Assembly (NCBI GenBank): GCA_910591455.2
Contig: OU342806.1
Coordinates: 27,715,517 to 27,779,516, forward strand
DNA: 64,000 nt
Origin: Pholis gunnellus
Taxonomy: Eukaryota > Chordata > Actinopteri > Perciformes > Pholidae
Reading direction: 5' to 3'
Below, piece by piece: positions 13,401 to 23,460 of the stretch. The first letter of the stretch is position 1. Each line of letters opens with the position of its first letter. The notes under the pieces are model-generated. The model had not been told where the DNA came from. It did not search any database and was given only the letters and a program-made list of their open reading frames with translations. Both the position numbers and the translations under genes were made by a program.

Positions 13401-16400
13401 ACTTGTTACTAGAATCACTTCTTTGATGGTACGGGTTTAGTTTGACTGTGTCCATAATCCTCTAGTCTAGTTGTTGGTGTGTCCCAACATACAAATACAC
13501 GTTTAGTACTGACAGGAGGAGGTAATATTCTGTATGTACACGGAAGCATGAGTAGTTAGACCTCCCCCAGTATCCGGCATGCAGCGAGCAAATTGAAGAG
13601 AGTCCCACCTGTAAATACTGTGTGTGTGTGTGTGTGTGCGGATGGATGGATGGATGGATGGATGGATGGATGGATTGATTGATTGATTTTATTTGATGAT
13701 TAAAAAACCCACTTATAACACTGCAATGGAGTTATTGCAAACATTAACAATCACAGAGGATGGAAACACGATGAAGCCAGAAGGCTTATTTTTATGGTGG
13801 TCCTCCAGTAAAACTACACACAATCAGACAATTAGCAGGCGGCAGTGTAGCTATGTCAACATGCTCTTGTGTTCTTGGTCATAAAAAGGGAAATATTAAT
13901 ATTGAATATGCCACATTTCTTTAAGGCCACTTTAAACTCAGCTCTGTCATGTGGAGGCCACTGTTCTGCTGCTCTGTACACAAAAGTGTTTTTGTCCGCT
14001 AAGCTATTGAATTTAAAAGCTACGAAGTCTTTCAAGCGATTGTCTCTCAGTAGTAAGAAATAAGTTAAGTTAAGTTAAAAGTGATGTACTTTTTTTATGA
14101 TTTTGTAAGTGAGCAGCATCTTTATTTTTCCACCATCACCAACAAAACCCTGTTGGAGCACTTTCATGTAGGAACTATGGCAGAAACTACAAGCTCTGTG
14201 GATTATCTTGAGTAACTGGATCACTATTTCTGGAAGGAGACATTGCCGTTGAGTTTTTTGATATGTCACATCTCTATGGCCGATATCTCCAACACGAGGC
14301 GACTCACCAAAACTATTTAGATTGAATAGCAATACTTCAGGTAAGAGGAAAAATGTCCCTTTAAGCTTTTTAAAATGTGCAGGGTGGAGATGTATGCATT
14401 GGTGAACTTAGAGCATATAACCCTTATAATTGATTTGGAGCCTTAGTGGGTTTTAAAGTGTTGTGATGCTCCAGTACACCAGGAGATGGCAGCGTAATCG
14501 TAGAGCTCCAGGTGTGAAGAATTGATCTGTCCAGGAAGCTTTTCTGGCCACAAACGTAATTCTTGGATTCTTTGTGTTGAGGGCTTTTAAAAGCTATATT
14601 TTCCCTTGATTAATAACTTGCATCTAAAATGCAGCCACGGTGCTTTCACACTGTCCTCAGCAGGCAGCAGCTCGGCTCACAGCCTGTGTAGCATACATGC
14701 TAACATGTACATGTTGGTGCCAGAATGTCAGCAGGTCGCTGACGGAGATCGTTTGTCACTTTTAGGACTCCACAGTGTTTGCCTGCTCACCTCGAGCAGC
14801 ACACTGTGTTCTCTGGATGGACCAATGCTTTCCACTGACATCTCAATATGTGACTTTCCTCTACTCCCGCTGCTTTCTGACCCACATCCTTCAAGTACCC
14901 ACGCTGCCCTTCATCTGCCCCACTGTATTAACATGAACTCTCTCTCTTCAGGGCCTACAGAAGCCCTGTGTGGAGGAGATCAAGCACGCCAGGAACGCCA
15001 TCTTCAGTCCCTCCATGTTTGGCTCCTCTCTGGATGAGGTGATGGCGCTGCAGAAGGAGCGCTACCCTGACAACCAGCTGCCCTGGGTGCAGACCCGCCT
15101 ATCCGAAGAGGTTCTGGGTCTCAACGGAGACCAGATGGAAGGCATCTTCAGGTGAGTGGAGGAGACAGACGGGACTGTGACTCGAACAGAAAGGAGAGGA
15201 CTATGTGGGTCTTTAATTTGAAATCAGATGTCAGTGTCAGAGTTTCTCCTGTGGTTTCTCACAGGCAGCATCTAAACTTATAATAGTGCTGAAGCCTTAA
15301 TTCATGACGAAACGGTTCCAACCATTGAATCCACTTTCCTGTGTGATATAAACCGCTCAGTTCCAGTTCTCTCCTTCACTGTCAGCAGGATTTTTGAGTT
15401 TTTTTCTCTACTACAACTATGTAGAGATCAGAGGTACAAATACATATAGAGACGAGACCAGGCAGAGACGGTAAACGGTGAAGGGCGCTGAAGTGTAACA
15501 AGCTTGTGACCTTTGACCTCCAGGGTACCGGGGGACATAGATGAAGTCAATGCCCTCAAGCTGCAAGTGGATCAATGGAAAATCCCCACAGGGCTGGAAG
15601 ACCCGCACATCCCAGGTAAACACACACACACACACACTCCTGAACACACTGAGATCACTGCTGGTCTACAGTGGACCTGGTTCTGGTTCCACACTGCTGC
15701 CACTCACAGGAAAGCTGCTGTCATGAACATGAGGTGAATAAGTTGAATGCTCTCACGCGGCCCTGTGTGTCTCTGTGTGTCCCCAGCGTCTCTGCTGAAG
15801 CTCTGGTACAGGGAGCTGGAGGAGCCGCTGATCCCCCATGAGTTCTACGAGGAGTGCATCAGTCACTATGACAACCCGGAGGCCGCTGTCAACGTGGTGC
15901 TGGGCCTGCCGCACATCAACAAGCTGGTGCTCTGCTACCTCATCCGCTTCTTACAGGTAACACACACACAGTGTTATTCCACAACCTCTACTGAATGTAA
16001 TCCTAAAGCAAACAAACCATTTTTTAAATTTAACTGAAACAGTTTAAGGACACCCCACCCCACCCAAAAAGAAAAAAAGGAGAACCAGAAGTGAAACAAA
16101 CAACAACTGATAGAGTCCTCATTACTGATCATCTGAGACTGGTTTCCTTAATGTGTCGGTTCAGCCTAATTGTGAAAACCAGTATTTTCTCACTTCCCTC
16201 TAGTGGTATCAGTTTTGCTTTTCTTTGCCTCCACTGCAATACAAAAGAAGTGAATGGAATGTTTGTCAATAGCATTAACTACTTTCTACCAAAGTAGACA
16301 TAGTTCCTATTAAAACTGTTGTAACTGTCTATTATCCAGAGGCACATGAATCTATAAAGAAACAACGCTGTAATGTTTGAATTCTGTGAGCAGCACATGC

Positions 16401-17374
16401 TGAGTTCCATTCAGCTCCATTGTATTGATGCAGAAAAGTGAAACGCAAGCTGTCTGCACCGATAGTAGCCATGGTATGTATCTATGCATACAGAAGATAA
16501 TGAGAAATATGTTTGGTTTTTTTTGCAATTTGGGTGAAACAACCCTCTAAACAGGAGCTTCAGCATTCAGCTGTGGATGCCACCAGTAGCATTATCGAAG
16601 TGTTCTGAAAGAGAACTAGAAAGGTGCACTCAGTAGTGTGCAGATCCCCGCCTGGTGCGTCTACAACGAATACTTGCGTACTGTGTGATTGAATAAATAC
16701 AACTCACAAATTGGCTAACCCTACTTAAACTTAAACAAGCAGCGTTGTATGCAGACAATCGACTCAAAGTTGTTGTGTAAGACATTTCATACGACCCTCC
16801 CCCAAAAACTCACCACGCTGTCTGCCTGTGTAGCAGTGGCGATGTACTCAGTAGTGTGTGTACTGGTATTTCTGTTAGCTGCTAGCTGCTAGCTGTTAGT
16901 GAAACAAACCCTCAAAAACAATGAAAGTGAGCATACTGTTTATTGGCATATTGTATGCAAAACCATGTTTGTTTGTTTGTTTCAATGCTGGTATGTTAGC
17001 ATTAGCCAAACTCATGCTAAAAACACTGAACAAATGCTCACTATAGCTATGGTTCAGATCAAAATGGCTGAAGTAAACATTACCCCAGCAAACTTTAAAG
17101 AATAAAATGTCTATGAAATGCCTTGACTCTGACTTGAGGCCACCTCTAGACTCCTGTGCTTTGCATTGCGTGTGTTCAGGTGTTTGCCCAGTCTGCCAAT
17201 GTGGTCATCACCAAGATGGATGTGAACAACCTGGCCATGGTCATGGCCCCCAACTGTCTGCGCTGCCAGTCCGACGACCCCAGGGTGATCTTCGAGAACA
17301 CCCGCAAGGAGATGTCCTTCATCCGCGTGCTCATCCAGCGGCTGGACACCAGCTTCATGGACGGAATCCTATAG
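4283..17374 (+). CDS. arhgap39: arhgap39, 3' part of gene: eight coding exons, MyTH4 plus RhoGAP domains
   Basis: Joined exons 4283-4447, 5851-6036, 7635-7848, 12937-13010, 14952-15151, 15524-15615, 15787-15956 and 17180-17374 give 431 codons and a stop with no frame break. The peptide aligns from memory with the C-terminal half of vertebrate ARHGAP39 (Vilse/CrossGAP), a Rho/Rac GTPase-activating protein of neurons and the cytoskeleton. In local numbering, residues 1 to about 215 cover the MyTH4 domain and about 220-431 the RhoGAP domain. RhoGAP hallmarks are the GIFR arginine finger (local R280), LLKLWYRELEEPL (K315 and R319 region) and VMAPNCL (N392). The WW domains and large middle exon expected of the family are not here, so the gene begins outside the window. 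All introns are GT-AG. Nothing looks degenerate, so the gene is probably functional. Family identity is very likely; the orthologue assignment rests on memory of the human protein. Confidence 0.95.
4448..5850. other. arhgap39 intron a-b
   Basis: Ordinary AT-rich intron. It contains a short imperfect tandem of a cacatgtaca motif near 4950-5015 and the source-like copy (5449-5750) of a segment found again in the intron at 10505-10792. Confidence 0.7.
5449..5750 (+). repeat. Intron segment duplicated at 10505-10792 (copy 1)
   Basis: From gctgtataaaag to acaatccaag this roughly 302-bp stretch is almost identical to 10505-10792. The other copy lacks 14 bp near 5476-5489 and differs at only a few other bases. 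This copy has no evident flanking direct repeat and lies about 100 bp upstream of exon b, so it may be the donor. Confidence 0.85.
5851..6036 (+). CDS. arhgap39: arhgap39 exon b (MyTH4)
   Basis: This is a 62-codon exon, phase 0 at both ends. The acceptor is gttttctcag|GGT and the donor is CTGGAG|gtctgt. It encodes GLFRRKVSIANMLAWSSEPI then KKPMIVTSDR, and ends MGDRRAKVDSLAVALE, a characteristic MyTH4 stretch. The frame stays open past the donor for a few codons, but joining at 6036 gives the expected ALE-V transition into the next exon. Confidence 0.95.
6530..6850 (+). repeat. Dispersed repeat related to 39965-40215
   Basis: It shares the order of blocks agttaatgttagttgttagc, cagctggt, a 'tttgatgccttcaagct'-like block, gatgttttcactgcaatata and aatagatattagagagggat with 39965-40215. 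The two are diverged but colinear, so this is an old interspersed repeat. Family not named. Confidence 0.6.
7240..7390 (+). repeat. Dispersed repeat fragment related to 57760-57880
   Basis: The core ttagctctgtttttggtctc followed by cca-caactcc recurs at about 57795-57835 with similar flanks (attctctctc, tttagctgc, accagctgg). Confidence 0.6.
7635..7848 (+). CDS. arhgap39: arhgap39 exon c (MyTH4 core)
   Basis: This is a 214-nt exon with acceptor ccgtcag|GTG and donor AAGG|gtgagg, leaving phase 1. It encodes RGWSNQGLRDELYIQLCRQT, then WELMAICLAFFPPTPRFHTY and LEGYICRHTDPLNDTKG, the most recognisable part of the MyTH4 fold. It is GC-rich compared with the intron around it. Confidence 0.96.
8133..9193 (-). 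mobile_element. hAT transposon, non-autonomous copy 1 (1061 bp)
   Basis: The left end cagaggtcggcaacctttac and right end gcaggttgctgacgcctg are terminal inverted repeats of hAT type. The flanking octamers agttagtt (8125-8132) and tgttagtt (9194-9201) differ at one base, as expected for an 8-bp hAT target duplication. The inside carries, on the minus strand, a decayed BED zinc-finger region of a transposase (about 8360-8620). No intact transposase is present. Confidence 0.88.
10505..10792 (+). repeat. Inserted copy 2 of the 5449-5750 segment with 20-bp target duplication
   Basis: The 288-bp segment is colinear with 5449-5750. It is bracketed by identical direct repeats TTTAGTCACTGGAAACAGTG at 10486-10505 and 10793-10812. 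There is no poly-A tail and there are no terminal inverted repeats. The interrupted target was itself a stem-loop (arms gtttagtcact/agtgactaaac around ggaaac). Confidence 0.85.
11231..12677 (+). mobile_element. hAT transposon, non-autonomous copy 2 (1447 bp), inverted relative to copy 1
   Basis: It carries the same sequence as the copy at 8133-9193 in reverse: tctgttgcggctccctgag at the left and aaaggttgccgacctctg at the right. The left terminus has lost about 30 bp compared with the other copies. The flanking octamers acttaagc and ctctaagc match at only five of eight positions, so the target duplication is weak. It retains the longest transposase remnant of the three copies. Confidence 0.85.
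12208..12467 (+). pseudogene. Decayed N-terminal BED zinc finger of a hAT transposase
   Basis: Frame 1 from 12208 reads KSKRRKVTEENREF. After one frameshift, the frame from about 12280 reads NDAGLPVCLICGEKFANNKK then CKVERRFQNKHTAFAEKY, to a stop at 12465-12467. The order K-R-K-V-T-E-E-N, CLICGEK and FQNKH is typical of the BED finger at the start of ZBED5/GTF2IRD2-type hAT transposases. The expected first histidine is arginine here (ERRFQNKH), so the finger is broken as well as truncated. It lies inside the hAT copy at 11231-12677. No catalytic domain follows. Confidence 0.75.
12937..13010 (+). CDS. arhgap39: arhgap39 exon d (MyTH4 end, short exon)
   Basis: This 74-nt exon starts in phase 1 and ends in phase 0. 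The acceptor is ttttcttcag|GAG and the donor is AAGAAG|gtaaat. With the preceding G it reads GVAISSYAKYCYRKL then TKAALTGAKK, matching ARHGAP39. It is too short to stand out as an open reading frame. Confidence 0.93.
13011..14951. other. arhgap39 intron d-e
   Basis: AT-rich intron with a compound TG/GGAT/GATT microsatellite at 13618-13688. The open frame running into the exon at 14952 is intron read-through. Nothing else recognised. Confidence 0.6.
13618..13688. repeat. Compound microsatellite (TG)n-(GGAT)n-(GATT)n
   Basis: TG repeats are followed by about eight GGAT units and a few GATT units. Confidence 0.95.
14952..15151 (+). CDS. arhgap39: arhgap39 exon e (MyTH4/RhoGAP linker and start of RhoGAP)
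   Basis: This 200-nt exon starts in phase 0 and ends in phase 2. The acceptor is ctctcttcag|GGC and the donor is TTCAG|gtgagt. It encodes GLQKPCVEEIKHARNAIFSP and later QLPWVQTRLSEEVLGLNGDQ followed by MEGIF. The last two bases (AG) begin the codon of the catalytic arginine. Confidence 0.95.
15524..15615 (+). CDS. arhgap39: arhgap39 exon f (RhoGAP)
   Basis: This 92-nt exon has acceptor acctccag|GGTACC and donor CCCAG|gtaaac. Its first base completes the AGG arginine-finger codon, followed by VPGDIDEVNALKLQVDQWKI and PTGLEDPHIP. A CA microsatellite begins right after the donor. Confidence 0.94.
15787..15956 (+). CDS. arhgap39: arhgap39 exon g (RhoGAP core)
   Basis: This 170-nt exon has acceptor tccccag|CGT and donor TTACAG|gtaaca. 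It encodes ASLLKLWYRELEEPLIPHEF, then YEECISHYDNPEAAV and INKLVLCYLIRFLQ. The LKLWYRELEEPL motif is the conserved RhoGAP helix with the lysine and arginine that stabilise the arginine finger. Confidence 0.96.
15957..17179. other. arhgap39 intron g-h
   Basis: AT-rich intron with TAGCTGC-rich stretches near 16875-16900. No exon or clear element recognised. Confidence 0.6.
17180..17374 (+). CDS. arhgap39: arhgap39 last coding exon
   Basis: The acceptor is tgtgttcag|GTG. Sixty-four codons encode VFAQSANVVITKMDVNNLAM, then VMAPNCLRCQSDDPRVIFEN and end DTSFMDGIL before TAG at 17372-17374. MAPN is the conserved RhoGAP asparagine motif. The C-terminus matches the known end of ARHGAP39, which fixes the stop. 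Confidence 0.96.
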   Translation: MFAQSANVVITKMDVNNLAMVMAPNCLRCQSDDPRVIFENTRKEMSFIRVLIQRLDTSFMDGIL

Positions 17375-17394
17375 CCCCCCCACCACACACGCAG

Positions 17395-17425
<31 letters not shown>

Positions 17426-20400
17426 ATACTTTATCCTCCCCTACGCTCCCTTTAACCCCCTCCATGACAGGCCCACACACACTCACCCAGCACAGGAATA
17501 CATACACACACACACACACATTGTTGCCGCTGGGTGAGCACCTTGCCTCTCCGACATGTTTACTTTTCTGGAACTAACAAAACTGCCTTGTTTGGAGTTT
17601 CACCACAGTACATTTTGAGTTGAACCGGCTGTTTTCTTTTTCTATTTCTGTAGATGTAGTCCTTTAATTGACATTTACATACACCAGTATTGGAGTTCCA
17701 AGGTTTTCATATGCTTACAGTACTGTGTGTGCCTTCACATACATTAATACCGTGTACACGTACAGAATGAAGGAATTAGCAGGGATCTCATCATTTCACC
17801 GGATACGTGTTCTATGTCACTGGCACACTCAGAGTTCAGGACCTGAAGGTTCATTTTAAATCCAGCTTCTTTGTTTTCTATGAACTGCTTGTGATCTTGG
17901 TTTTCCCCTGCTTTAACACACACACACGGGCACACAGAAACGCATATCAGCTCATGCACACATGTACATGGAAAGTCTTGCCCCCGGGATCCCCCTTGTG
18001 CAGTGTAACACACCATCTACTGCAAAGCAAGAATCATCAGCGAGACGAATGATGCGTTCATTTAAACATATATTGCACCCACGTTCTGTCACAGTCTCTC
18101 ACACGTACACTGGCCAAGCAATGCATTCAGAGGGCTCGGCACCAGATTTCCACAAGATGTAAAGCCTAACTGCACCATGCGGTCTGTACGTCTCAGACAC
18201 CAGGTGTAAAGGTGAAGCTGCGTCCACGTTTCACACTGCCACTACTTAGTAGATGGCATCCTGCCTCAAGATGGTGAACTTAGCGCCATCTCATTGGGCC
18301 AGAATGTAGCCTGCCAGCAGCCAGACTTTGAACAGTTGTAAAGGAAGACAGCGATTAGGTGATATAGCTCTGTTGGCCACTTAGCCATCAGAACGGCAAC
18401 ACCATAGTTGTGTTTTGACTTTAAGGCTCCAACACTTGCTCCATGTTGTGTTTACAGACACGTAAGTATAGACTGGGTTCGAATTTTCCTTCTAGAAAGT
18501 ATGAAGTGAACACAACATAATGTCTTAAAAAGCATTGAATTTAGTTTCCCCCTAAAGGCCTAAATTCATCTTACATCTAATTTAGAAAAATCTATCATAG
18601 TGTAATATAAAAGTCTAATATATATTGTAGGGCCCTGATCAGACAGAGCACGTTTTGCAGTTTGCTGCTGCTTCTTTATTTTATTGTTGCTCAGCAACCA
18701 ACGAAAAAGTAAACACAAACTATGAAATGTACGCTACAAAATAGTTAATAGTACACAACTAACCTGTACTGCACTCGTTTTTGAACCCTAACCCTCAGAT
18801 CACAGTAGCTATGGTTAGTAAAGCCATGTCACTAACGATTGATACGTCTGGAGAAGTTCCACCCAGAGACTGTTAGTGGGATCCTTTCTAACAGTGGCCA
18901 TTGGCTTGTGCTGCCTGTGGAGTTTCAGTCGGCACCATCACACCTCTAACAAACACCGTCGCTACAGTAAAGCTAGGAAGCTCATCAGCCCATAACGGGA
19001 AAGTGTCAATTCAAGAATGAATTTATAATTGGTTAATCCAAGCCATTCATCTTCTGATACTTTTCTTTATGTTCCTTGTTATTATTAAGTGTTTCCTGGA
19101 AATAGTGACAAAAATATAATAATGAATAATTCTACACACCTTGTTTGTTTCCGTTATACTTTCATATCTAATATGACAGACACAGGTCTTACATTGCATT
19201 CTATTAAAAAGGTCTCAAAAGTACGAACCCTGTAGAAACCCTGTTCATAGATCTGCAAACGTTGCATACTAACACTTTTCACATACTACATTTACATACT
19301 ACTAGCACTGCATGTCGTACTCTCCATATTAGTGCATAGGACAGAATGAAGAATTTGGACACAGGTATACATGTGGGCACACTACTTAAACTTCCTATCA
19401 TATGGACCATAATTTCAAAAAAGCCTCCTAATCTAAAAATTCTAAAAAGTCTCCTACTCATTTTGAGTCAATGTCTCCCACTAGGCCAAAAGGACTTCAG
19501 AAGTATCATCAAAGCTGGCTGTTGCATCCAAATAAAATCAAATACTAACACAATACAATGAGTACAGCTAACTAAAATTGAACTAGCTATATGCTGCTTA
19601 TTTGTATTGGCTTACTTGTTAATTGTGGAATTCAGAGTGAAGTCAATGCGGAAGTGTCTTAAAACTGCATTCTCTCTAATGTCCACCAGGGGGCGACTCC
19701 TCTGGTTGTATAGAAGTCTATGAGAAAATGACTCTACTTCTCTCTTGATTTATTACCTCAGTAAACATTGTAAACATGAGTTTATGGTCTCAATCTCTAG
19801 TTTCAAGTCTTCTTCAATACAGCATGATGTTCATTTAGTAAATGATGGTCCATTTAGAGTCAAAGAGACCATAAAGCAGGGGATGCTTTAGGGGCGGGGC
19901 TTACTGTGATTGACAGGTCGATGTAGCTACCAGAGTCGTATACTAGATACTGTATATATATTCTATTATGGTAACTTAAAAAACAACATGGCGACAGCCG
20001 TAATCCAAGACGAGGCTTCATAAAGGCAGTCCACAAACCAATAGGTGACTTCGTCTACTTATATTCAGTCTAAGTATGGATCGTGGTAGTGCTATTACAG
20101 TACCATGAGTGTTAAATACTGTGCAGAATAGTAACTGCTATTATTAGCTAGCATCTGTTATCATTATCTACAATCTTGTAATCTTCAGCATTGGGTAATC
20201 TTGAGGAAATCTGGTCATGTCTGTCCACTCCGTCCACAGTACTCGGTGCTGTCCAGTTGACCATGGCCCTCCTGAATCCATGAACAACAGCGGTATAGGG
20301 GTGAAAGCAGCACTGCCAATAAGGCCCTGTGCATAACGCTTAAGACACAGCACAGCATGCTCGTACTTCCTGGGAGGGATTCAAGGAGTGCCAGCTCTCC

Positions 20401-21013
20401 CACGAAATACCCCCCAGGGCCAATCCTCCCACCCCACCTGACCGAACAGAGCAAGTCCACCACCTCCACTGAGCCCCAACAGGCCTTTCTGCTCACTAAT
20501 TATTTATGAATGTTTCTACCCGCTTGTCTGTCTGTCTGTCTGTCTGTCATTGTTTACAAAACGTACCTGTCTCTTTGCATCCATATGGTCTTTGTCTACG
20601 AGCAAGTACTGTTGTTTATTGTATTCATTTGAGATTTTTGCGGTATTTAACAGAATTTCTATGTTTTTTAACCCATTCTTTTTATATGATTTAATTTATT
20701 TATATTTATTTGAGGAGATTTCCTTAATGCCTTCTCAAGATATTGTATCGTAGGCTCCAATGTGCGTATGTGTTTTTTGTCAAAGCACGAGTGTGTGTAC
20801 GTGTATGATTGCGTGGATGTGCGATCGACTGTAGTTTTCGATATGGTAGGGCACATACGACTTGATATGTGACTCTGTGAATCCTGCTGTACCAGTTTGA
20901 TTCATTTGGGTTTTTTTGTGTGACACAACTGAAAGGAGATTGCGAATGCTCCATGGAGACACACACACACACACAGGGACCATCCTGAAACAACACTGGC
21001 TTCCACCTTAAAG
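17375..21013 (+). other. arhgap39: Probable arhgap39 3' UTR and downstream flank
   Basis: Two CA microsatellites (17395-17420, 17507-17520) follow the stop. A repeat copy sits at 19630-20083. A TCTG tandem (20526-20547) is followed by a T-rich, UTR-like stretch. AATAAA at about 19531 and ATTAAA at about 19202 are candidate poly-A signals, but I cannot tell which is used. A long 3' UTR reaching towards 21 kb is plausible; the boundary is inference. Confidence 0.4.
19630..20083 (+). repeat. Six-copy dispersed repeat, copy A
   Basis: The block gcattctctctaatgtccac, then agggggcgactcctctggtt, tctatgagaaaatgactcta and catgagtttatggtctcaat, through to gcggggctt and cagtccacaaaccaataggt, recurs in the same order at five other places. 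Ends are approximate. Confidence 0.8.
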
Positions 21014-21021
21014 GTCCAGCT

Positions 21022-21227
21022 CAGGGGTGTCAAACATACGGCCCGCGGGCCGGATCCGGCCCGCCACGTCATTTTATGTGGCCCGCGAATCCGCCAGCAA
21101 AAAAAAAAAATGTAAAAGTCGGACAATTTACAAATATCCGTTGTATCGAGCACGGCGGAGCTCCTCCCCGATCCGCACGCGCCGCGCACACCTCCACCAG
21201 CGTATGTGGCAGCAGCAGCAGCAGCAG

Positions 21228-21268
<41 letters not shown>

Positions 21269-21341
21269 CCGACAACCGGCCCTTTGGGGGCAACCATGAT
21301 GCTGATGTGGCCCCAGAGCGACAATGAGTTTGACACCCCTG
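21022..21341. mobile_element. hAT MITE (320 bp) with perfect 8-bp target duplication
   Basis: The termini caggggtgtcaaac and gtttgacacccctg are perfect 14-bp inverted repeats. The flanks GTCCAGCT (21014-21021) and GTCCAGCT (21342-21349) are identical. The inside is GC-rich, with the palindrome gggccggatccggccc, a GCA triplet run and 40 consecutive C. It has no coding capacity: the frames rich in proline, glycine or serine come from the C run. Confidence 0.93.
21228..21267. repeat. Poly-C tract (40 nt) next to a (GCA)n run
   Basis: Forty consecutive C directly after seven or so GCA/AGC triplets, inside the hAT MITE. The minus strand is a G40 run able to form quadruplexes. The exact length is likely to be unreliable in an assembly. 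Confidence 0.95.
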
Positions 21342-21420
21342 GTCCAGCTGACTCTCTCACAGTTAATCTTTGGCCAAATGAGCCTTTTTTTTTCTTTGTG
21401 AAGAGACTGTGATGAGTGTC

Positions 21421-21423
<3 letters not shown>

Positions 21424-21479
<56 letters not shown>
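21424..21479. repeat. (TG)n microsatellite
   Basis: About 28 uninterrupted TG units. Confidence 0.97.
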
Positions 21480-21482
<3 letters not shown>

Positions 21483-21949
21483 GTGCAGCTCACTCACTCT
21501 GACATTGACCTGCCTCCACATAGATAACATGTACATTGACACTGAACAGACTATGTAAAAATAAGTATATAGGGAAGCAAGAGAAGAAACAGCACCATAT
21601 GTAACAGTGGAAATTGCCGTGGAAGTTATTGTAACAGGGTGGTTTTTTCATTTTTCTTTCCCTCCCCCAAGTCTTGTCTGTGTAAATTTTTCTCACATTG
21701 AAAGAAGTTTAAAAAGTGGCAATTTACACCCATCTCCAAACAGTCTGTGGACGACACAGGTTTCCACTCATAATCCATGCAAGTGCCACAAAGTGTTTTT
21801 GAGCCCCGATATCTGTAACTGTACGTCCGATTCATACTTCAAAAAGAAGTGACTTGTCTGGAGGAATCTGCAGGAAATTTTTAAGGTCGGGGCAAACCAG
21901 AAATTTGCAGAGGAAGATGCCTTGATTTTCTGCAGTGTCTGCAGTGTCA

Positions 21950-23460
21950 TTTCCAGAACACTAGAATAAACTTTCCCGGGGAGGCTGAGCAGTGTGATAC
22001 CCTAATAAATACCACCTGCCCCAGTCTGCCACTCCACAAGCACTGTCCCCGACCTCCATGGGACACTAAAGGTGCGTGTCACGGAATTCAAGGGGTCGAA
22101 TTTCATCCACCCCTGGCGGGTTGCTGCCGAGGAGCTTTTTTGACTACCTCAGCAACCTGTGCCAGGGATATGGATGTCTTCCCCCAAGTTTTCAAACTCT
22201 GCCTCCTCCATGGAGGACATGTGGTCGGGTTCAGGAGTTCCTCACAGTGCTCTTTCAACTGCTCGCCAATATCCTCAGTACGGGTCTGCAGTTCTCTCCT
22301 GCTGAACACAGCCTGGGCTATGCCCTGCTTTCCCTTTTGGGTCTTCCAACAGTTCATCAGAACTTCCTTGAGGCCAACCAAAAGTCCTTCTCCATAGTTT
22401 CCTTGAATTCCTCTCATACTGGGGTTTTTGCTTTGACAACTGCTGAAGCCCTTCTGTTCAACCTGTACATGTCTGCTGTTTGCAGAGACCCCTGGGCCAG
22501 CTAAGCCTACATGTTTGGGTTTACCAGGTCTTTCTGGCAGCCTCCTCCGCCATGTGACAGCTCTGCTCCTCTCCCCACCCGAGTGTCCATGACACACAGC
22601 TGCAGATCAGATGATGAAACCACAAAGTCGCTTGCGATCTTTGGCCAAGGACGATCTGGTACCTAGTACACTTATTGAACCGACCAATGCTCGAACATGG
22701 TGTTTGTTATGGACAATCAATGACTAGCACAGCATTCCAACAACAGACCACTTGGGTTCAGATCAGGCAGGCCATTCCTCCCAATCCTCCCCGTCCAGGT
22801 TTCTCCATCATTGCAAAACTATAGAGGTCCCAGTTGGCGCCCTTTCCAGGACACCACCCAAAGACTTTAAGAAGGATGGGTACTTCAAGCTGTTGTTCGG
22901 TGCATAATCACAACCAACAGTGAGAGACTTCCTCTCAGCGACTCACAGTTCCCCCTGGTGAAAACTCTTACACACGTGTTCAGCCGTGAGCTTGTGAGTA
23001 TTCCGACTCCCGCCCGGCACCTCTCACCCTGAGCAACTCCGACCCTCTCTAGGAGTTTGGTTCCAGACCCAGTGCTATGTGTGGAGGTGAGTCCAACTAT
23101 ATCTAGTTGGTACTGCTCCACCAGCTCTTGTTCCTTCCCAGACAGAGAGCTGACATTCCACAGCCATAGAGCCAGTTTTGCGATGCCAGGGGTCAGCACA
23201 CTTAGGTCCACATTTTTACCCTGCCTCCCGGCTCACAATGCATCCAACCCCAATGTCTATCCCTGTGAGCGGTGGGCCCACATGGGGATGGGGGCGGCTT
23301 CATATAGATTTTTCGAGCTGTGCCCGGCCGAACACCATGTGTCAATGCCGGCCATCAGAAGCTTGCCGGCGAGCTCCACTCCCAGGTCTGGCTGTAGCTG
23401 ATCCATATAGGGTCATATAGGTCAATTGCTTTTGGTCTGGCCGCTTCCTGCGAAGGTTAA
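21950..23460 (-). mobile_element. Broken LINE (non-LTR retrotransposon), endonuclease and reverse-transcriptase fragments
   Basis: On the minus strand, from about 23460 downwards, the translation gives HVGPPLTG-like leader sequence. Next come LWNVSSLSGKEQELVEQYQL and DIVGLTSTHSTGSGTKLLER, the start of an apurinic endonuclease domain. Most of the endonuclease is then missing. It resumes with EHCEELLNPT, QVAEVVKK, GVDEIRP, WRSGTV, EWQTG and GITLLSLPGKVYS, the early reverse-transcriptase region. The copy has several frame breaks, internal deletions and no 3' half. I recognise a LINE abundant in fish genomes but do not assign a clade. Confidence 0.85.

Noticed and set aside
17107..17577. 156-codon frame overlapping the last arhgap39 exon
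   Set aside because: It is a shifted frame of the exon running into CA repeats; the other frame encodes the conserved RhoGAP end.
21027..21412. Frames rich in proline, glycine, glutamine or leucine
   Set aside because: They are translations of the 40-C run and GCA triplets inside a transposon, open in several frames on both strands, with no gene context.
21960..21972. AATAAA as the arhgap39 poly-A signal
   Set aside because: On the other strand this is part of LSLPGKVYS of the LINE reverse transcriptase, so the motif is more simply LINE sequence.
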